In this document: positions 8,648 through 17,103 of the stretch, piece by piece | Layout: the number at the start of each line of letters is the position of its first letter | Position numbering within the stretch: position 1 is the first letter of the stretch | The notes under the pieces: generated by a model | The model's input: only the letters and a program-made list of their open reading frames with translations | The model's database searches: none | Told to the model about the DNA's origin: nothing | Made by a program: the position numbers and the translations under genes | Assembly: GCA_021324155.1 (NCBI GenBank) | Contig: JAJPJQ010000049.1 | Coordinates: 62,001 to 126,000, forward strand | DNA length: 64,000 nucleotides | Direction: 5' to 3' | Source of the DNA: Pseudomonadota bacterium | GTDB lineage: Bacteria; Desulfobacterota; Binatia; UBA9968

Positions 8648-9718
8648 TCAGCACGTGGCGAACGTCTTGCAAAACAGCTCGGCATAGCTCTTCGAATTGG
8701 CTCCCAAGCGGTCCGGAGTCTGAACCAAATAGCGCGGACGCACCAATTCGGGAAAGCGTTCCTTTAAACCAGGGCGCGTCCCCGTTCTTCCGAGGTTCTC
8801 CACGACGATCTTTTGCCCGTCCGTCAGCATCCAATCGATAAAGAGAATCGTGGCATAAGGACGCTGATTATTTTTCGCCACCATCACGTATTTTGGATCG
8901 GACAAAACGGGGTCTAAAAGGGAGATGCCGATGGGAGCGCCGCGCTGCTTCATGGTCAGCGGCCGAAACGCGAATATCCACGGCGCTATATGAGATTCTC
9001 CGGCAGCCAGCAAACTCGTCTGGAGGTTGTGCCCCTTACGCAGTGTGGGCTGGTTTTGGGCGAGCCTTTTGAAATAGCTCATGCCCTTTTCTTTGCCCCA
9101 ATAACCCATGAGCGAAGCAAAGATGTCGTCGTCTTCTTGATCCATGGATATCTTTCCTTTCCATTTTGGATCAAGCAGATCGTCGTAGCTTTTAGGAGCT
9201 TCATCGCTTCGGACTAATTTCGTGTTGTAGATCATCGCGACGACCTGCTGGAACCAGGCGGTCCAATAACCGTCGTTGTCCATGAAGTCCTTTCCGATGC
9301 CGGCGCGTTTAGGAGATATGTAGGGCTCGAGCAGATTGTTTTCCCTCAGCCGCAGCGCCGTCAAGCTCGTCGCTTCGACGACGTTGGCCTCGAAGCGGCC
9401 CGCGCGCGCTTCGGTTACCACCTGGTTGTAAACACCGAGAGCGCCGCTCCGGTAATGACCAACGTCGAGAAACGGATATTTCTTCTTAAAAGCGTCGAAG
9501 AGGACCTTCATATCGTCGACGCCCGTCGTGCCGTACAAAACGACTTTGCGTTCCTGTTTCGCGCCTTCGATAAGCTTCGCCTCTCGCTCGTCTTCCTGGA
9601 GGCCTCGCAGTTCTTTCAGGACTTCTGGCATATCTCGAGCCAAGGCTATGTCGCCGGAGGTGGCAATGGTCCCGAGCAAACAGAAGATCGATAACGTCCA
9701 CGCGGCGGATTTGAGCAT
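8648..9718 (-). CDS. Extracellular solute-binding protein, Fe(III)/AfuA-type fold
   Basis: 356 aa from the ATG at 9716-9718, which has GAGG nine bases upstream; GTG at 9733 is an alternative. The signal peptide is KSAAWTLSIFCLLGTIATS. The mature domain resembles periplasmic iron/polyamine binding proteins: KVVLYGTTGVDDMKVLFDAF near residue 65, VYNQVVTEARAGRFEANVVE, YDDLLDPKWKGKISMD near 185, and NNQRPYATILFIDWMLTDGQ near 290. The tyrosine pair that binds iron in FbpA is not evident, so an organic ligand is at least as likely. Downstream gene: UbiD; upstream gene: a double cupin. Confidence 0.85.
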   Translation of the reverse strand: MLKSAAWTLSIFCLLGTIATSGDIALARDMPEVLKELRGLQEDEREAKLIEGAKQERKVVLYGTTGVDDMKVLFDAFKKKYPFLDVGHYRSGALGVYNQVVTEARAGRFEANVVEATSLTALRLRENNLLEPYISPKRAGIGKDFMDNDGYWTAWFQQVVAMIYNTKLVRSDEAPKSYDDLLDPKWKGKISMDQEDDDIFASLMGYWGKEKGMSYFKRLAQNQPTLRKGHNLQTSLLAAGESHIAPWIFAFRPLTMKQRGAPIGISLLDPVLSDPKYVMVAKNNQRPYATILFIDWMLTDGQKIVVENLGRTGTRPGLKERFPELVRPRYLVQTPDRLGANSKSYAELFCKTFATC

Positions 9719-9736
9719 AACTTGCATCCTCACAGT

Positions 9737-10702
9737 TTAATTCGAAATGCGGCCTGAAATAATCGGATTTCCGGCTTTGTCGTAGATGCGCTGCGAGGTA
9801 TAGCCTTCCGGCCAAATATCGGTGAACCATGCGCGCATTCCGAATTTTATTTGCAGGAGTTTGTAGCTGTTGTTGCTGTTATTGAAATGCTCATGCTCGA
9901 ACATCGCGGGCGGAACGTGGAGGACGTCACCCGGCTCCCAGGTGACTTCGTGACCGTGAACTTCCGAGACGCCGGTCCCCTCGAGCGCGTAGAGCACCGC
10001 CTCCAGGTGTTTGTGGCGCCCCGTATGATATCCGGCCGGTTCTTCGAACATACGCGCGATGGCCACGCTCTTGGCTTTGAATCCGTTGCTCGGAATGATC
10101 AGGTATCTCCGGAAGTAATGCTGATTGGTATTTCCCGGTATCGTTTCCGCTGGGTCGAGACCGGAGGGCGCCTCGTCCATGTGAATCGATACGCGGCGAT
10201 CCTTTTCCAAATATTGCGAGCCGTGAGAGGGAATGTTCAACAGGCTGGGAGTATTTGGGCCGCATTTCTCGAACTGTTCCAATCTCGCGAGGCGGACAAA
10301 AGCCTCCAGAGGAAAACACATGACTGAAAGATATTGCGCCGGCTCATCTCCTAGGTTGACGTGCTGATGCACGGCGCGATACGGAATTTGCAGCGCGGTG
10401 CCTTCGCGCCAATCGAACCGCTTGTTGTCGATGATGGTGAAGCCTTTCCCCTTTAGGATAAAGATCGATTCCTCGCCGTGGGAGTGGCGGCCGGTGTGCC
10501 AGCCGACGGGGATTTCCGCCTTGAGCACGGCGCCGCCCATCGTCGGGAAGCCGAGTTCGTTGGAAAGCATGAGCTTCACCTTCGCGTCCTGCACGGTTTC
10601 CACCCACGGAATGTCGCGATCGCGCGCGATCACCGGGGAGCATTTGAACTCCTCTTGAATGCGGTCGCCGACTGCCAGCCACTCGTCGTAAAATGTCGTC
10701 AT
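9737..10702 (-). CDS. Double-cupin protein, gentisate-dioxygenase-like
   Basis: 321 aa with two cupin barrels. The first has GWHTGRHSHGEESIFILKG near residue 70 and the second GYHTGRHKHLEAVLYALEG near 225. Both carry the H-x-H pair and the later WEPGD/REGTA turn of metal-dependent cupins. This architecture is common in ring-cleaving dioxygenases of the gentisate/1-hydroxy-2-naphthoate type and in uncharacterised relatives. AGGAGG four bases before the ATG gives a very strong start signal. It lies between a CoA-transferase and a binding-protein gene. A metal-dependent oxygenase role is inferred, not shown. Confidence 0.85.
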   Translation of the reverse strand: MTTFYDEWLAVGDRIQEEFKCSPVIARDRDIPWVETVQDAKVKLMLSNELGFPTMGGAVLKAEIPVGWHTGRHSHGEESIFILKGKGFTIIDNKRFDWREGTALQIPYRAVHQHVNLGDEPAQYLSVMCFPLEAFVRLARLEQFEKCGPNTPSLLNIPSHGSQYLEKDRRVSIHMDEAPSGLDPAETIPGNTNQHYFRRYLIIPSNGFKAKSVAIARMFEEPAGYHTGRHKHLEAVLYALEGTGVSEVHGHEVTWEPGDVLHVPPAMFEHEHFNNSNNSYKLLQIKFGMRAWFTDIWPEGYTSQRIYDKAGNPIISGRISN

Positions 10703-10728
10703 TTTTCCTCCTGAATTAATGCTCTATT

Positions 10729-11901
10729 TCAGATGACGCCCTCGTCGCGCAAGCGCCGGATTCGGTCGCTGTCGTAACCTAATTCCGAAAGAACTCCTTC
10801 CGAATGTTCGCCGAGCGCGGGAGGCGGAGCGGCCTTTTCCAATTCCGTCCGGCTGAACGAAACCGCCGGACGAACCGACCGCGTGACGCCTTCGCTCGGA
10901 TGGCTGTACTCGATTTCGAGGCCGGCGTGCTTTACCTGCGGGTCGGCAAAGACTTCGCTCATGTCGTAAATCGGCGTGCACGGCACGTCGAAGCGCTCGA
11001 ATAGTTCGAGCCAATGAGCTCTCGGCTTTTGCTTCAGGACATCCACCAGAATCGCCGCGAGGCTTTCGTAATTGGCGATTCTTGTCTCGCGCGTGGCAAA
11101 GCGCGGATCCTGCCGTAAATCGGTCATGGCGATCGCCTCCGTCAGCGACTCCCAAAATTTCGGCGGCGAGGAGAGATGAATCGCCAGGAGCTTCCCGTCG
11201 GCGCACGCGGCGGCGTACACCTGCGAGATGCGCGGGCGGGTGAAGCAGTCGTTCACCTCGTCGGCAGACAAATACGCTACGGCCGGCTCGATCAAAAAAG
11301 ATAGTGTGGCCGACAGCATGCTGAGCTCGACCTTTTGCCCCAAGCCGGTCTTTTCCCGCGCCAATAACGCGCCGAGAATGCCGTAGCAGGCGAACACACC
11401 GGTGATGCAGTCTGAAAAGGCCGGCCCCAGCGGCCGCGGATTTTCAGTGTTCAGGAGGAGCCGGAGTAACCCGCTGTAACCCTGGCCGACGGTATCGTAC
11501 GACGGCCGCGAGCGATACGGTCCGGTTTTTCCGAAGCCGGTCACCGAGCAATAAATGAGCCTCGGATAGCGCTCGGCCAGCGCCTCGTAGCCGAAACCCA
11601 AGCGCTCGGCGGTTCCCGGCCGGAAATTTTCAATGAGAACGTCGGCCTTCGCGAGCAGATCGCGCAGGACTTCGATGCCGCGCGGCGACTTCAGATCGAG
11701 TGTTAGGCTTCGCTTGCCGCGATTGTAGGCGCGGTACTGCGGGCTGTAGCTGCCGCGACTCCAGGTGCGGAAGGGATCTCCGCCCTTGGGATGTTCGATC
11801 TTGACGACATCGGCGCCGAGATCGCCGAGCAGCATGGCGGCGTAAGGTCCGGTGATGAAGCTCGCGATCTCCAGTACGCGCACGCCGTGAATCGGAGTCA
11901 T
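10729..11901 (-). CDS. Class III CoA-transferase, CaiB/BaiF family
   Basis: 390 aa, normal for formyl-CoA:oxalate, carnitine or 2-methylacyl CoA-transferases. The N-terminus reads GVRVLEIASFITGPYAAMLLGDLGADVVKIE, followed by NRGKRSLTLDLKSPRG, ENFRPGTAERLG, and RPSYDTVGQGYSGLL, whose Asp matches the residue that forms the acyl-anhydride in this family. It moves CoA from an acyl-CoA donor to an organic acid, activating it for breakdown. Its ATG overlaps the stop of the 4,5-dihydroxyphthalate-decarboxylase-like gene by four bases (ATGA), indicating translational coupling and possibly a shared substrate. Confidence 0.93.
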   Translation of the reverse strand: MTPIHGVRVLEIASFITGPYAAMLLGDLGADVVKIEHPKGGDPFRTWSRGSYSPQYRAYNRGKRSLTLDLKSPRGIEVLRDLLAKADVLIENFRPGTAERLGFGYEALAERYPRLIYCSVTGFGKTGPYRSRPSYDTVGQGYSGLLRLLLNTENPRPLGPAFSDCITGVFACYGILGALLAREKTGLGQKVELSMLSATLSFLIEPAVAYLSADEVNDCFTRPRISQVYAAACADGKLLAIHLSSPPKFWESLTEAIAMTDLRQDPRFATRETRIANYESLAAILVDVLKQKPRAHWLELFERFDVPCTPIYDMSEVFADPQVKHAGLEIEYSHPSEGVTRSVRPAVSFSRTELEKAAPPPALGEHSEGVLSELGYDSDRIRRLRDEGVI

Positions 11902-12875
11902 GTTTTTGCCTCGGGCGCGCGACCGGCGGGCTCCGCATTGAGCGGCAGGAAAATATCGTCAGGCGCCGGCAGATTGCCGATAAGACCCTCGGCGTACAAT
12001 TCGTCGAGAAAAGTCGTCAGCACTTTTCGATTCGCGTCGAGCCCGTAAGGCCAATAATCCATGCCCAGCACCCGCCGCGCCTCCTCGACATCGCCGCTCA
12101 GCCACGGCAGCGTCACGCGCGGCGCGTCGGTGTCCAGCAATTGCTCGTAGCAGAGCTCTTTGGCCGCCGAAAACGCGGCAAACAGGCTATCCGCGATCCA
12201 TGGATTCTCTTCGTAAAGGGGGCGTCGCATGATCAGAGTGTGCATAATCGGAAAAATACCGTGTTTCTCCGCCGATGCGCGCTCCGCCGCGCGCGCGTCG
12301 ATCCACAAGCGGCGCAGCTTTCCCGCGGCGTAATCTTTGGGCGCGATCACGGATAGCAGAATATCGAGATCGCCGCGGAGCAGCATGCGCTCCAGCTCCG
12401 CGCGTCCTCCCACGACGATCGAAGCGCGCGGACTCGAATGCGTGGGCACCACGCTCGGCCCGATATACCAGGTCATATCCTCAGGCGAAATGCCGTATTC
12501 CGTGCGCAGAAGCCAGCGCACCCAAACCGCGGCCGTCATTGTGTAGCTGTTGACGCCGATTTTTTTTCCGCGTAGAGCCTCGGCGGTCAGCAGCGAATCA
12601 CTGCGCACATACAGAGCGGAATGGCGAAACATTCTCGAAGGGAAAATGGGAAGCCCGACAAAACGCCGGTCGCCGGCGGCGCGAACGATCGATAGATACG
12701 CGAGCGACATTTCTCCGACCGCGTACTTCTCCTTCAGCACCTCATTGAAAAGCTCTTGCGGCGGCGCCGAGGACCATTCGAGAGCGAGGCCCTTCGCGCG
12801 AATCGTGCCGTTCGCCAGCGGCAGCGTACGGTCGTACAACCCGCAGCCCACCGTCAATCGCGTCTCGGAGCCCAT
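11898..12875 (-). CDS. 4,5-dihydroxyphthalate decarboxylase-like / NMT1-fold protein
   Basis: 325 aa from the ATG at 12875. LTVGCGLYDRTLPLANGTIRAKGL and LFNEVLKEKYAVGEMSLAYLS are typical of the Pht5/4,5-dihydroxyphthalate decarboxylase family, which shares the periplasmic-binding-protein fold. Further matches are PIFPSRMFRHSALYVR, LRGKKIGVNSYTMTAAVWVR, and LRRLWIDARAAERA near 205. Unlike the other binding-protein-fold products in the window it has no signal peptide with this start, which favours a cytoplasmic enzyme. Family members are also annotated as transport binding proteins, so the role stays open. It is coupled to the CoA-transferase by a 4-base overlap. Confidence 0.8.
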   Translation of the reverse strand: MGSETRLTVGCGLYDRTLPLANGTIRAKGLALEWSSAPPQELFNEVLKEKYAVGEMSLAYLSIVRAAGDRRFVGLPIFPSRMFRHSALYVRSDSLLTAEALRGKKIGVNSYTMTAAVWVRWLLRTEYGISPEDMTWYIGPSVVPTHSSPRASIVVGGRAELERMLLRGDLDILLSVIAPKDYAAGKLRRLWIDARAAERASAEKHGIFPIMHTLIMRRPLYEENPWIADSLFAAFSAAKELCYEQLLDTDAPRVTLPWLSGDVEEARRVLGMDYWPYGLDANRKVLTTFLDELYAEGLIGNLPAPDDIFLPLNAEPAGRAPEAKT

Positions 12876-12885
12876 GTGTATACCG

Positions 12886-14259
12886 TCAGATGCCTTTTTC
12901 CTCGATGCGCCGGAGCAGATGGCCGTTTGACGCCTGCGCGGCGGCGACGATCCTATCCTCGTCAAGAAAAAGCATTTCGCGATTTTTCATCAGCAGGCAC
13001 CCGTCGACGATCGCCGTCGACACGTCTGTGCTTTTTGCGCAGTGGACGAGCTGGCTAAATAGATGATTGACCGGCTGGATGTGCGGCGCGTGAATATCGA
13101 CCAAAATCAGATCGGCTCGCTTCCCTTCTTCAATCGTGCCGCAAAGATCGCTTAGTCCAAGGGCTCGCGCTCCTCCGACTGTCGCCATCTTGAGCACGCT
13201 ATACGGGTCGATCACGCCGGGATCACGATGATGGACCTTTTGCAGCAGCGAGGCAGCTTTCATGGTCTCGAACATATCTTGCGAGTGATTGCTCGCCGCG
13301 CCGTCCGTGCCGAGCGCGACGTTGACCCCCTCGGCAAGCATCTCGCGAACAGGCGCGACGCCGTCGCCGAGCATCATGTTGCTCACGGGATTGTGCGACA
13401 CCGAAGTGCCAGTTTGCTTCAGCAATTGAATCTCTTCCAGCGAGATGTGCACCGAGTGCGCGAAGATCGTGTTATCGCCCGGAATATCGAACTGCCGCAG
13501 ATACGCCACGACGCCTGGCGCGCTGCAATGCTGCCGCACGTAATCGAGCACCGATGCCGATTCGGCGACGTGCGCGCTGATTCCGATCGCGTTGCTGTCG
13601 GCAAACGCCCGGAGCTGCCGCAAAAGCTCCGGCGATGCGTTGATGGGCGGCGTATTAGGGCCCGTCATAAACGATAGCTTTCGTGTCTGCGTCTCCGAAA
13701 ATGTCTTCCGTGCTCCGCCGACGATCGATTCGACGAGCTTGAAGGCGGCATCCGGCTTCTCTTTGACGCAGTTCGGAACGATCTCGCCCGTGTCCATGAT
13801 CGTACGCGCGAACACCGAGCGAACGCCGGATTCCCTGAGCGCGCGCACTGTTTCCGGCGCGCAGTCGGGATTTGGATTCAAAAAATTATGTTCGCAAATC
13901 GTCGTAACGCCGCCCTTCAACGACTCCAGGCAGCCCAATAGCGTCCCGGCGTAAAAATGCTCCGGCAGCAGCGCCTGCGCAGCGCCGTAGATTTTTCTCA
14001 GCCACGGGAACAGCGGAATGTCCTCCCAGATCGCCCGCAGCAGGACCTGGTACAAATGTGTATGGGCGTTCACCAGTCCCGGCATCAGCACCGTATCATG
14101 CGCGTCGATGAGCCAGCCCGGCTCAATGCGCGCCGGCGCACCGGCGCCCATGCCGGTGATGACGCCGTCTCGCACGGTGACATAACCGCCCCTGATGATA
14201 TGCGACTCTGCCGTCATCGGCAGGACAACGGCGTTAAGGATCGTTCCGCTTCCGGTCAA
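12886..14259 (-). CDS. Amidohydrolase, TrzA/MtaD-type deaminase or chlorohydrolase
   Basis: 457 aa metal-dependent hydrolase of the ATZ/TRZ, guanine-deaminase and S-adenosylhomocysteine-deaminase group. All expected metal-site motifs are visible: NAHTHLYQ near residue 68, HVAESAS near 225, FAHSVHI near 260 and GTDGAASN near 310. These enzymes remove amino or halogen groups from purines, triazines and similar rings. Translation probably starts at TTG (14257-14259): AAGGA lies six bases before it and the next in-frame ATG would cut into the first beta strand. The Rieske gene ends 24 bases upstream. Confidence 0.9.
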   Translation of the reverse strand: MTGSGTILNAVVLPMTAESHIIRGGYVTVRDGVITGMGAGAPARIEPGWLIDAHDTVLMPGLVNAHTHLYQVLLRAIWEDIPLFPWLRKIYGAAQALLPEHFYAGTLLGCLESLKGGVTTICEHNFLNPNPDCAPETVRALRESGVRSVFARTIMDTGEIVPNCVKEKPDAAFKLVESIVGGARKTFSETQTRKLSFMTGPNTPPINASPELLRQLRAFADSNAIGISAHVAESASVLDYVRQHCSAPGVVAYLRQFDIPGDNTIFAHSVHISLEEIQLLKQTGTSVSHNPVSNMMLGDGVAPVREMLAEGVNVALGTDGAASNHSQDMFETMKAASLLQKVHHRDPGVIDPYSVLKMATVGGARALGLSDLCGTIEEGKRADLILVDIHAPHIQPVNHLFSQLVHCAKSTDVSTAIVDGCLLMKNREMLFLDEDRIVAAAQASNGHLLRRIEEKGI

Positions 14260-14283
14260 TGTTATTCCTTCCCCGTGGCAGCC

Positions 14284-14604
14284 TCAGTCGATTTTGACGT
14301 AGACCACGCCGTTCTCAATTTTCGTCTGATACGTCGCGATGTGAAACGCCGGACAATTCAGGCCCTTTCCGGTGAAAAGATCGAAGATAAATCCGTGCAG
14401 GGGACATTTGATCGCCTTCGCGGCGAAAACCTGCCCGTCGTCGAGATTTGCGCCCTCGTGCGGGCAGCGCCGCTGAATCGCGACGATGCGCTCGCCCGCG
14501 GCGGCAACAGCGACTTCCCGGCCGTTGATCGTTCGTCCGACCAATCCCTTTTGTCTGACCTCCGATTCCGGCCCGAAAAGCGTCCATGGCGCTTCGTCTG
14601 GCAT
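14284..14604 (-). CDS. Rieske [2Fe-2S] ferredoxin-type protein
   Basis: 106 aa stand-alone Rieske protein. The cluster ligands are complete: C47-P-H49 and C67-P-L-H70, in the CxH-(17)-CxxH arrangement of ring-hydroxylating dioxygenase ferredoxins and the NirD/NDO families. It would carry electrons to a partner oxygenase. No oxygenase large subunit or ferredoxin reductase is in the window, so its partner is either a neighbouring hydrolase/oxidase of the same operon or encoded elsewhere. Gaps to both neighbours are 16-24 bases, consistent with one transcript. Confidence 0.93.
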   Translation of the reverse strand: MPDEAPWTLFGPESEVRQKGLVGRTINGREVAVAAAGERIVAIQRRCPHEGANLDDGQVFAAKAIKCPLHGFIFDLFTGKGLNCPAFHIATYQTKIENGVVYVKID

Positions 14605-14620
14605 GCGATTGATCGACGCC

Positions 14621-15568
14621 TCACATTACAAGGATCTTCCGGCTGTTGCCGGAAAATATTTTTTCGCGATCAGACGCGCTCAACTCCGAATGGTCGACAT
14701 TCCAGATCGCTTTCTCCATGTACTGCATGCCTTCCTGCCCGGTCCCGAAGGGATAGTCGGTGCCGAACAGGATGCGGTCGATGCCGTAAATTTTGACGGC
14801 GCAGTCGATGATCGCCGGATGCGTCGGCCCCGCCGTGTCGTACAGAATATTTCTACGGAAGTAGTAACTCGGCTTGTTTTTCGCGCGGCCTTCCTGAAAG
14901 CCGCGCTCCAGTCGCTCCGATAAGTATGGAATCGCGCCGCCGACGTGCGCAGCGATCAGCTGTAGATTCGGATAACGATCGAAGAAGCCGCCGAGCACGA
15001 GCCGCGAAATCGCGAACGTCGTGTCGAGAGGCCAGCCGATCAGGTGGTGCAGACGATAGGCTTTCCACGGCTCCGGCAGCTCGAATTCCTCGGCGCGGTA
15101 TCCCATCGGATGTATGAAGATGACAGCCTTCATCGCATCGGCCATTGTGAAAAACGCGCCGAAGGCCGGCTCGTCCAGCATTTTGCCTAGAATGTTCGAT
15201 CCCAAAGCGAGGCCGACGTAGCCGGGAAGCGTCTTCGCCCGCTCGAGCTCGCGACAAGAGACGTCGGCGTCGCCCATGGGGACGGAAGCGAACATCTTGA
15301 ACCGGTCGGGCCAGCGCGAGCAAATCTCGGCATAGGCATCGTTCGACAGGTGAGACATGTCGAGCGAAAAAGAGGGATCGTCGAAGTAAACGCTCGGCGC
15401 AGACATCGAAAGCACCTTGACGTCGACGGCCCACTGATCCATCTCGCCGAGAAAAACATCGGGATTCCATGTCCAGTGCGGCCTGAGCTCCGGCGGCGAT
15501 GGGAGCTTACGCTTGATCGCCGCGACGTACTGCTCCGGGAACGCATGCGTATGAATATCGATCTTCAT
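14621..15568 (-). CDS. Amidohydrolase 2 family protein, ACMSD-like
   Basis: 315 aa from the ATG at 15568 (MKIDIHTHAFPE); an earlier TTG would add an unsupported leader. The metal-site motifs of the ACMSD/gamma-resorcylate-decarboxylase group are in order: IDIHTHAFPE at the N-terminus, VIFIHPMG near 150, LIAAHVGGAIPYL near 205 and ILFGTDYPFG near 265. Members decarboxylate 2-amino-3-carboxymuconate semialdehyde or hydroxybenzoates, or hydrolyse lactones such as 2-pyrone-4,6-dicarboxylate. Next to a Rieske protein and a CoA-transferase, an aromatic ring-fission or decarboxylation step is likely. The substrate is unknown. Confidence 0.9.
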   Translation of the reverse strand: MKIDIHTHAFPEQYVAAIKRKLPSPPELRPHWTWNPDVFLGEMDQWAVDVKVLSMSAPSVYFDDPSFSLDMSHLSNDAYAEICSRWPDRFKMFASVPMGDADVSCRELERAKTLPGYVGLALGSNILGKMLDEPAFGAFFTMADAMKAVIFIHPMGYRAEEFELPEPWKAYRLHHLIGWPLDTTFAISRLVLGGFFDRYPNLQLIAAHVGGAIPYLSERLERGFQEGRAKNKPSYYFRRNILYDTAGPTHPAIIDCAVKIYGIDRILFGTDYPFGTGQEGMQYMEKAIWNVDHSELSASDREKIFSGNSRKILVM

Positions 15569-15593
15569 ATCCAGTATCGTGCGTCGAGCGGCT

Positions 15594-16595
15594 TCAGCGC
15601 GATCTGAAATATCCCGAGCGCTCAAGCTCCTCGATCAGGCCCGTATCGACGACGTCGGACATCGATAGCTCGCCCACCTTCGGATTGATCTGCGCCATGC
15701 CTTTGAACGCCATGCGAAACGCGGCGTCGGTCGGCTGCGGATTCTCCTGGTAAAGGTTGAACGCGACGTGCTTCCACTGTCGGTCGAGAATTGCCGGGTC
15801 GGGACTGCGCAGCCAGCGCGCCGCGATCTTCAACGACTGCTGCTTTTCCGTTCGGAGAAACCGGACGCCGCGAATAAACCCTTTCATGATGGCGAGAACG
15901 GTTTTTCTCTTTTCCGCCAGGTAGCGGCGGGTCACGAAAATCGTGTCGAACGGATATTCGACACCGGCCTCCGCCAGATCGAACACGGTGTGAAATTCCG
16001 AGGAGCCGGTGCCGAGGAATTCCGTTCCCGACAAAATCGCTGCGTCCACAGAGTTGGAGCGAAGTGCCGCGATTCGATCAGGCGACCCGCCGAACGACTG
16101 GAGCTTCACCGAGCCCGGATCGACCCCCATCTTTTCGAGCGACACACGGGTGGCGATCTCGTTCGAATCGCCGAGCCGGCCGATCGCGAACCGCTTGCCT
16201 CTGAGCTCGGCGGGAGATTTGACCGGCTGCCGGCTCACCAGAACGTAGTCCATGCGGTTGACAGGAACGGCGACGACGACGAGCTTCGCGCCCGAGGCGA
16301 TCGCCGCTGCCACCGGTGGCGCGCCGGCGTAGCCGGCCTGAATGCTCCCGCCCACCAGCGCCTGCACCATCGTCCCGGAGCCGCGGATGAACGTGATTTC
16401 GGCGTTGATCCCTTCCGATGCGAAGATGCCCGTATCGCGGGCGATCCACCACGGCGCCATCGAAAGCGTCAGGGTGGGAAAAGAGATCGTGACGTTCTCC
16501 AGCGGCTCCGCAGACCTCGCCGGCGCGGCCGCGCCGGCGAGGCAGAGGAGCCAAACGAGAGCCGCGATGAAGCGTTTCTCCAGGATGTCCGTCAT
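15594..16595 (-). CDS. ABC transporter substrate-binding protein, NMT1-like
   Basis: 333 aa with signal peptide FIAALVWLLCLAGAAAPARSA. The mature domain carries LSMAPWWIARDTGIFASEGI, GSGTMVQALVGGSIQAGYAG and SPAELRGKRFAIGRLGDSNE, all typical of the NMT1/SsuA/TAXI binding proteins. GGGAG eight bases before the ATG supports the start. It lies between the ACMSD-like hydrolase and two single-domain cupins. No cognate permease is adjacent. Confidence 0.9.
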   Translation of the reverse strand: MTDILEKRFIAALVWLLCLAGAAAPARSAEPLENVTISFPTLTLSMAPWWIARDTGIFASEGINAEITFIRGSGTMVQALVGGSIQAGYAGAPPVAAAIASGAKLVVVAVPVNRMDYVLVSRQPVKSPAELRGKRFAIGRLGDSNEIATRVSLEKMGVDPGSVKLQSFGGSPDRIAALRSNSVDAAILSGTEFLGTGSSEFHTVFDLAEAGVEYPFDTIFVTRRYLAEKRKTVLAIMKGFIRGVRFLRTEKQQSLKIAARWLRSPDPAILDRQWKHVAFNLYQENPQPTDAAFRMAFKGMAQINPKVGELSMSDVVDTGLIEELERSGYFRSR

Positions 16596-16622
16596 GATGA
16601 TCTCCCGTTTATACCTCCGGCG

Positions 16623-17093
16623 TTACTCGGGAGCGTCCTCGAGCTGTTCGAAGCCCGCACCACGGTCGACGCCGATGCAGTCCACCAGGTTCGGTTGAAC
16701 GGAGAGCAGCCGCGCCTTCTGGGTCGATGAGCTGTTGAAATACTGCACCGTCACGCCGTGGTCGCGCTGGGGAATATTGATCATGTCGCCCTGCTTCCAC
16801 TCGTGCTTGTCGTTGTCGAGCATCAGGTAGCCGGCGCCTTCCAGCACGTACTGAACGATGCCGCCCTGCACTTTCTGCTTGCCGGTTCTCTTCCCGGGGG
16901 GAATTTCCTGCGCGTAGACGATCAGCGCCTTGGACGCAGTGTCGTCGAGCAGGGGGTGCATGTACCATTTGACGAGCCCGTTGCGGTTTTTCTCCAGCGG
17001 ACGCTCCTTCGCGCGCACGACCCGGAGGCCTTTGGCGATACTGGCGCGCTGCTTGTCGCGCAGTTCAAATAGTTGATCTAAAAGCGTGGCCAT
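16623..17093 (-). CDS. Single-domain cupin, equivalent to the N-terminal half of a fused cupin
   Basis: 156 aa. The cupin core is around residues 65-120: EIPPGKRTGKQKVQGGIVQYVLEG, then KHEWKQGDMINIPQ. The usual first H-x-H is replaced by K-V-Q here, so the metal site looks incomplete. From MATLLDQLFELRDKQRA to the C-terminal DRGAGFEQLEDAPE it aligns along its whole length with residues 1-160 of the two-domain cupin at 44759-45799 (LIALRDRQRA, IDRGAGLFQLEAAPQ). It lies 10 bases downstream of the cupin that matches the other half. The pair probably forms one hetero-oligomeric enzyme or binding protein. Confidence 0.85.
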   Translation of the reverse strand: MATLLDQLFELRDKQRASIAKGLRVVRAKERPLEKNRNGLVKWYMHPLLDDTASKALIVYAQEIPPGKRTGKQKVQGGIVQYVLEGAGYLMLDNDKHEWKQGDMINIPQRDHGVTVQYFNSSSTQKARLLSVQPNLVDCIGVDRGAGFEQLEDAPE

Positions 17094-17103
17094 GACGATC
17101 TCC

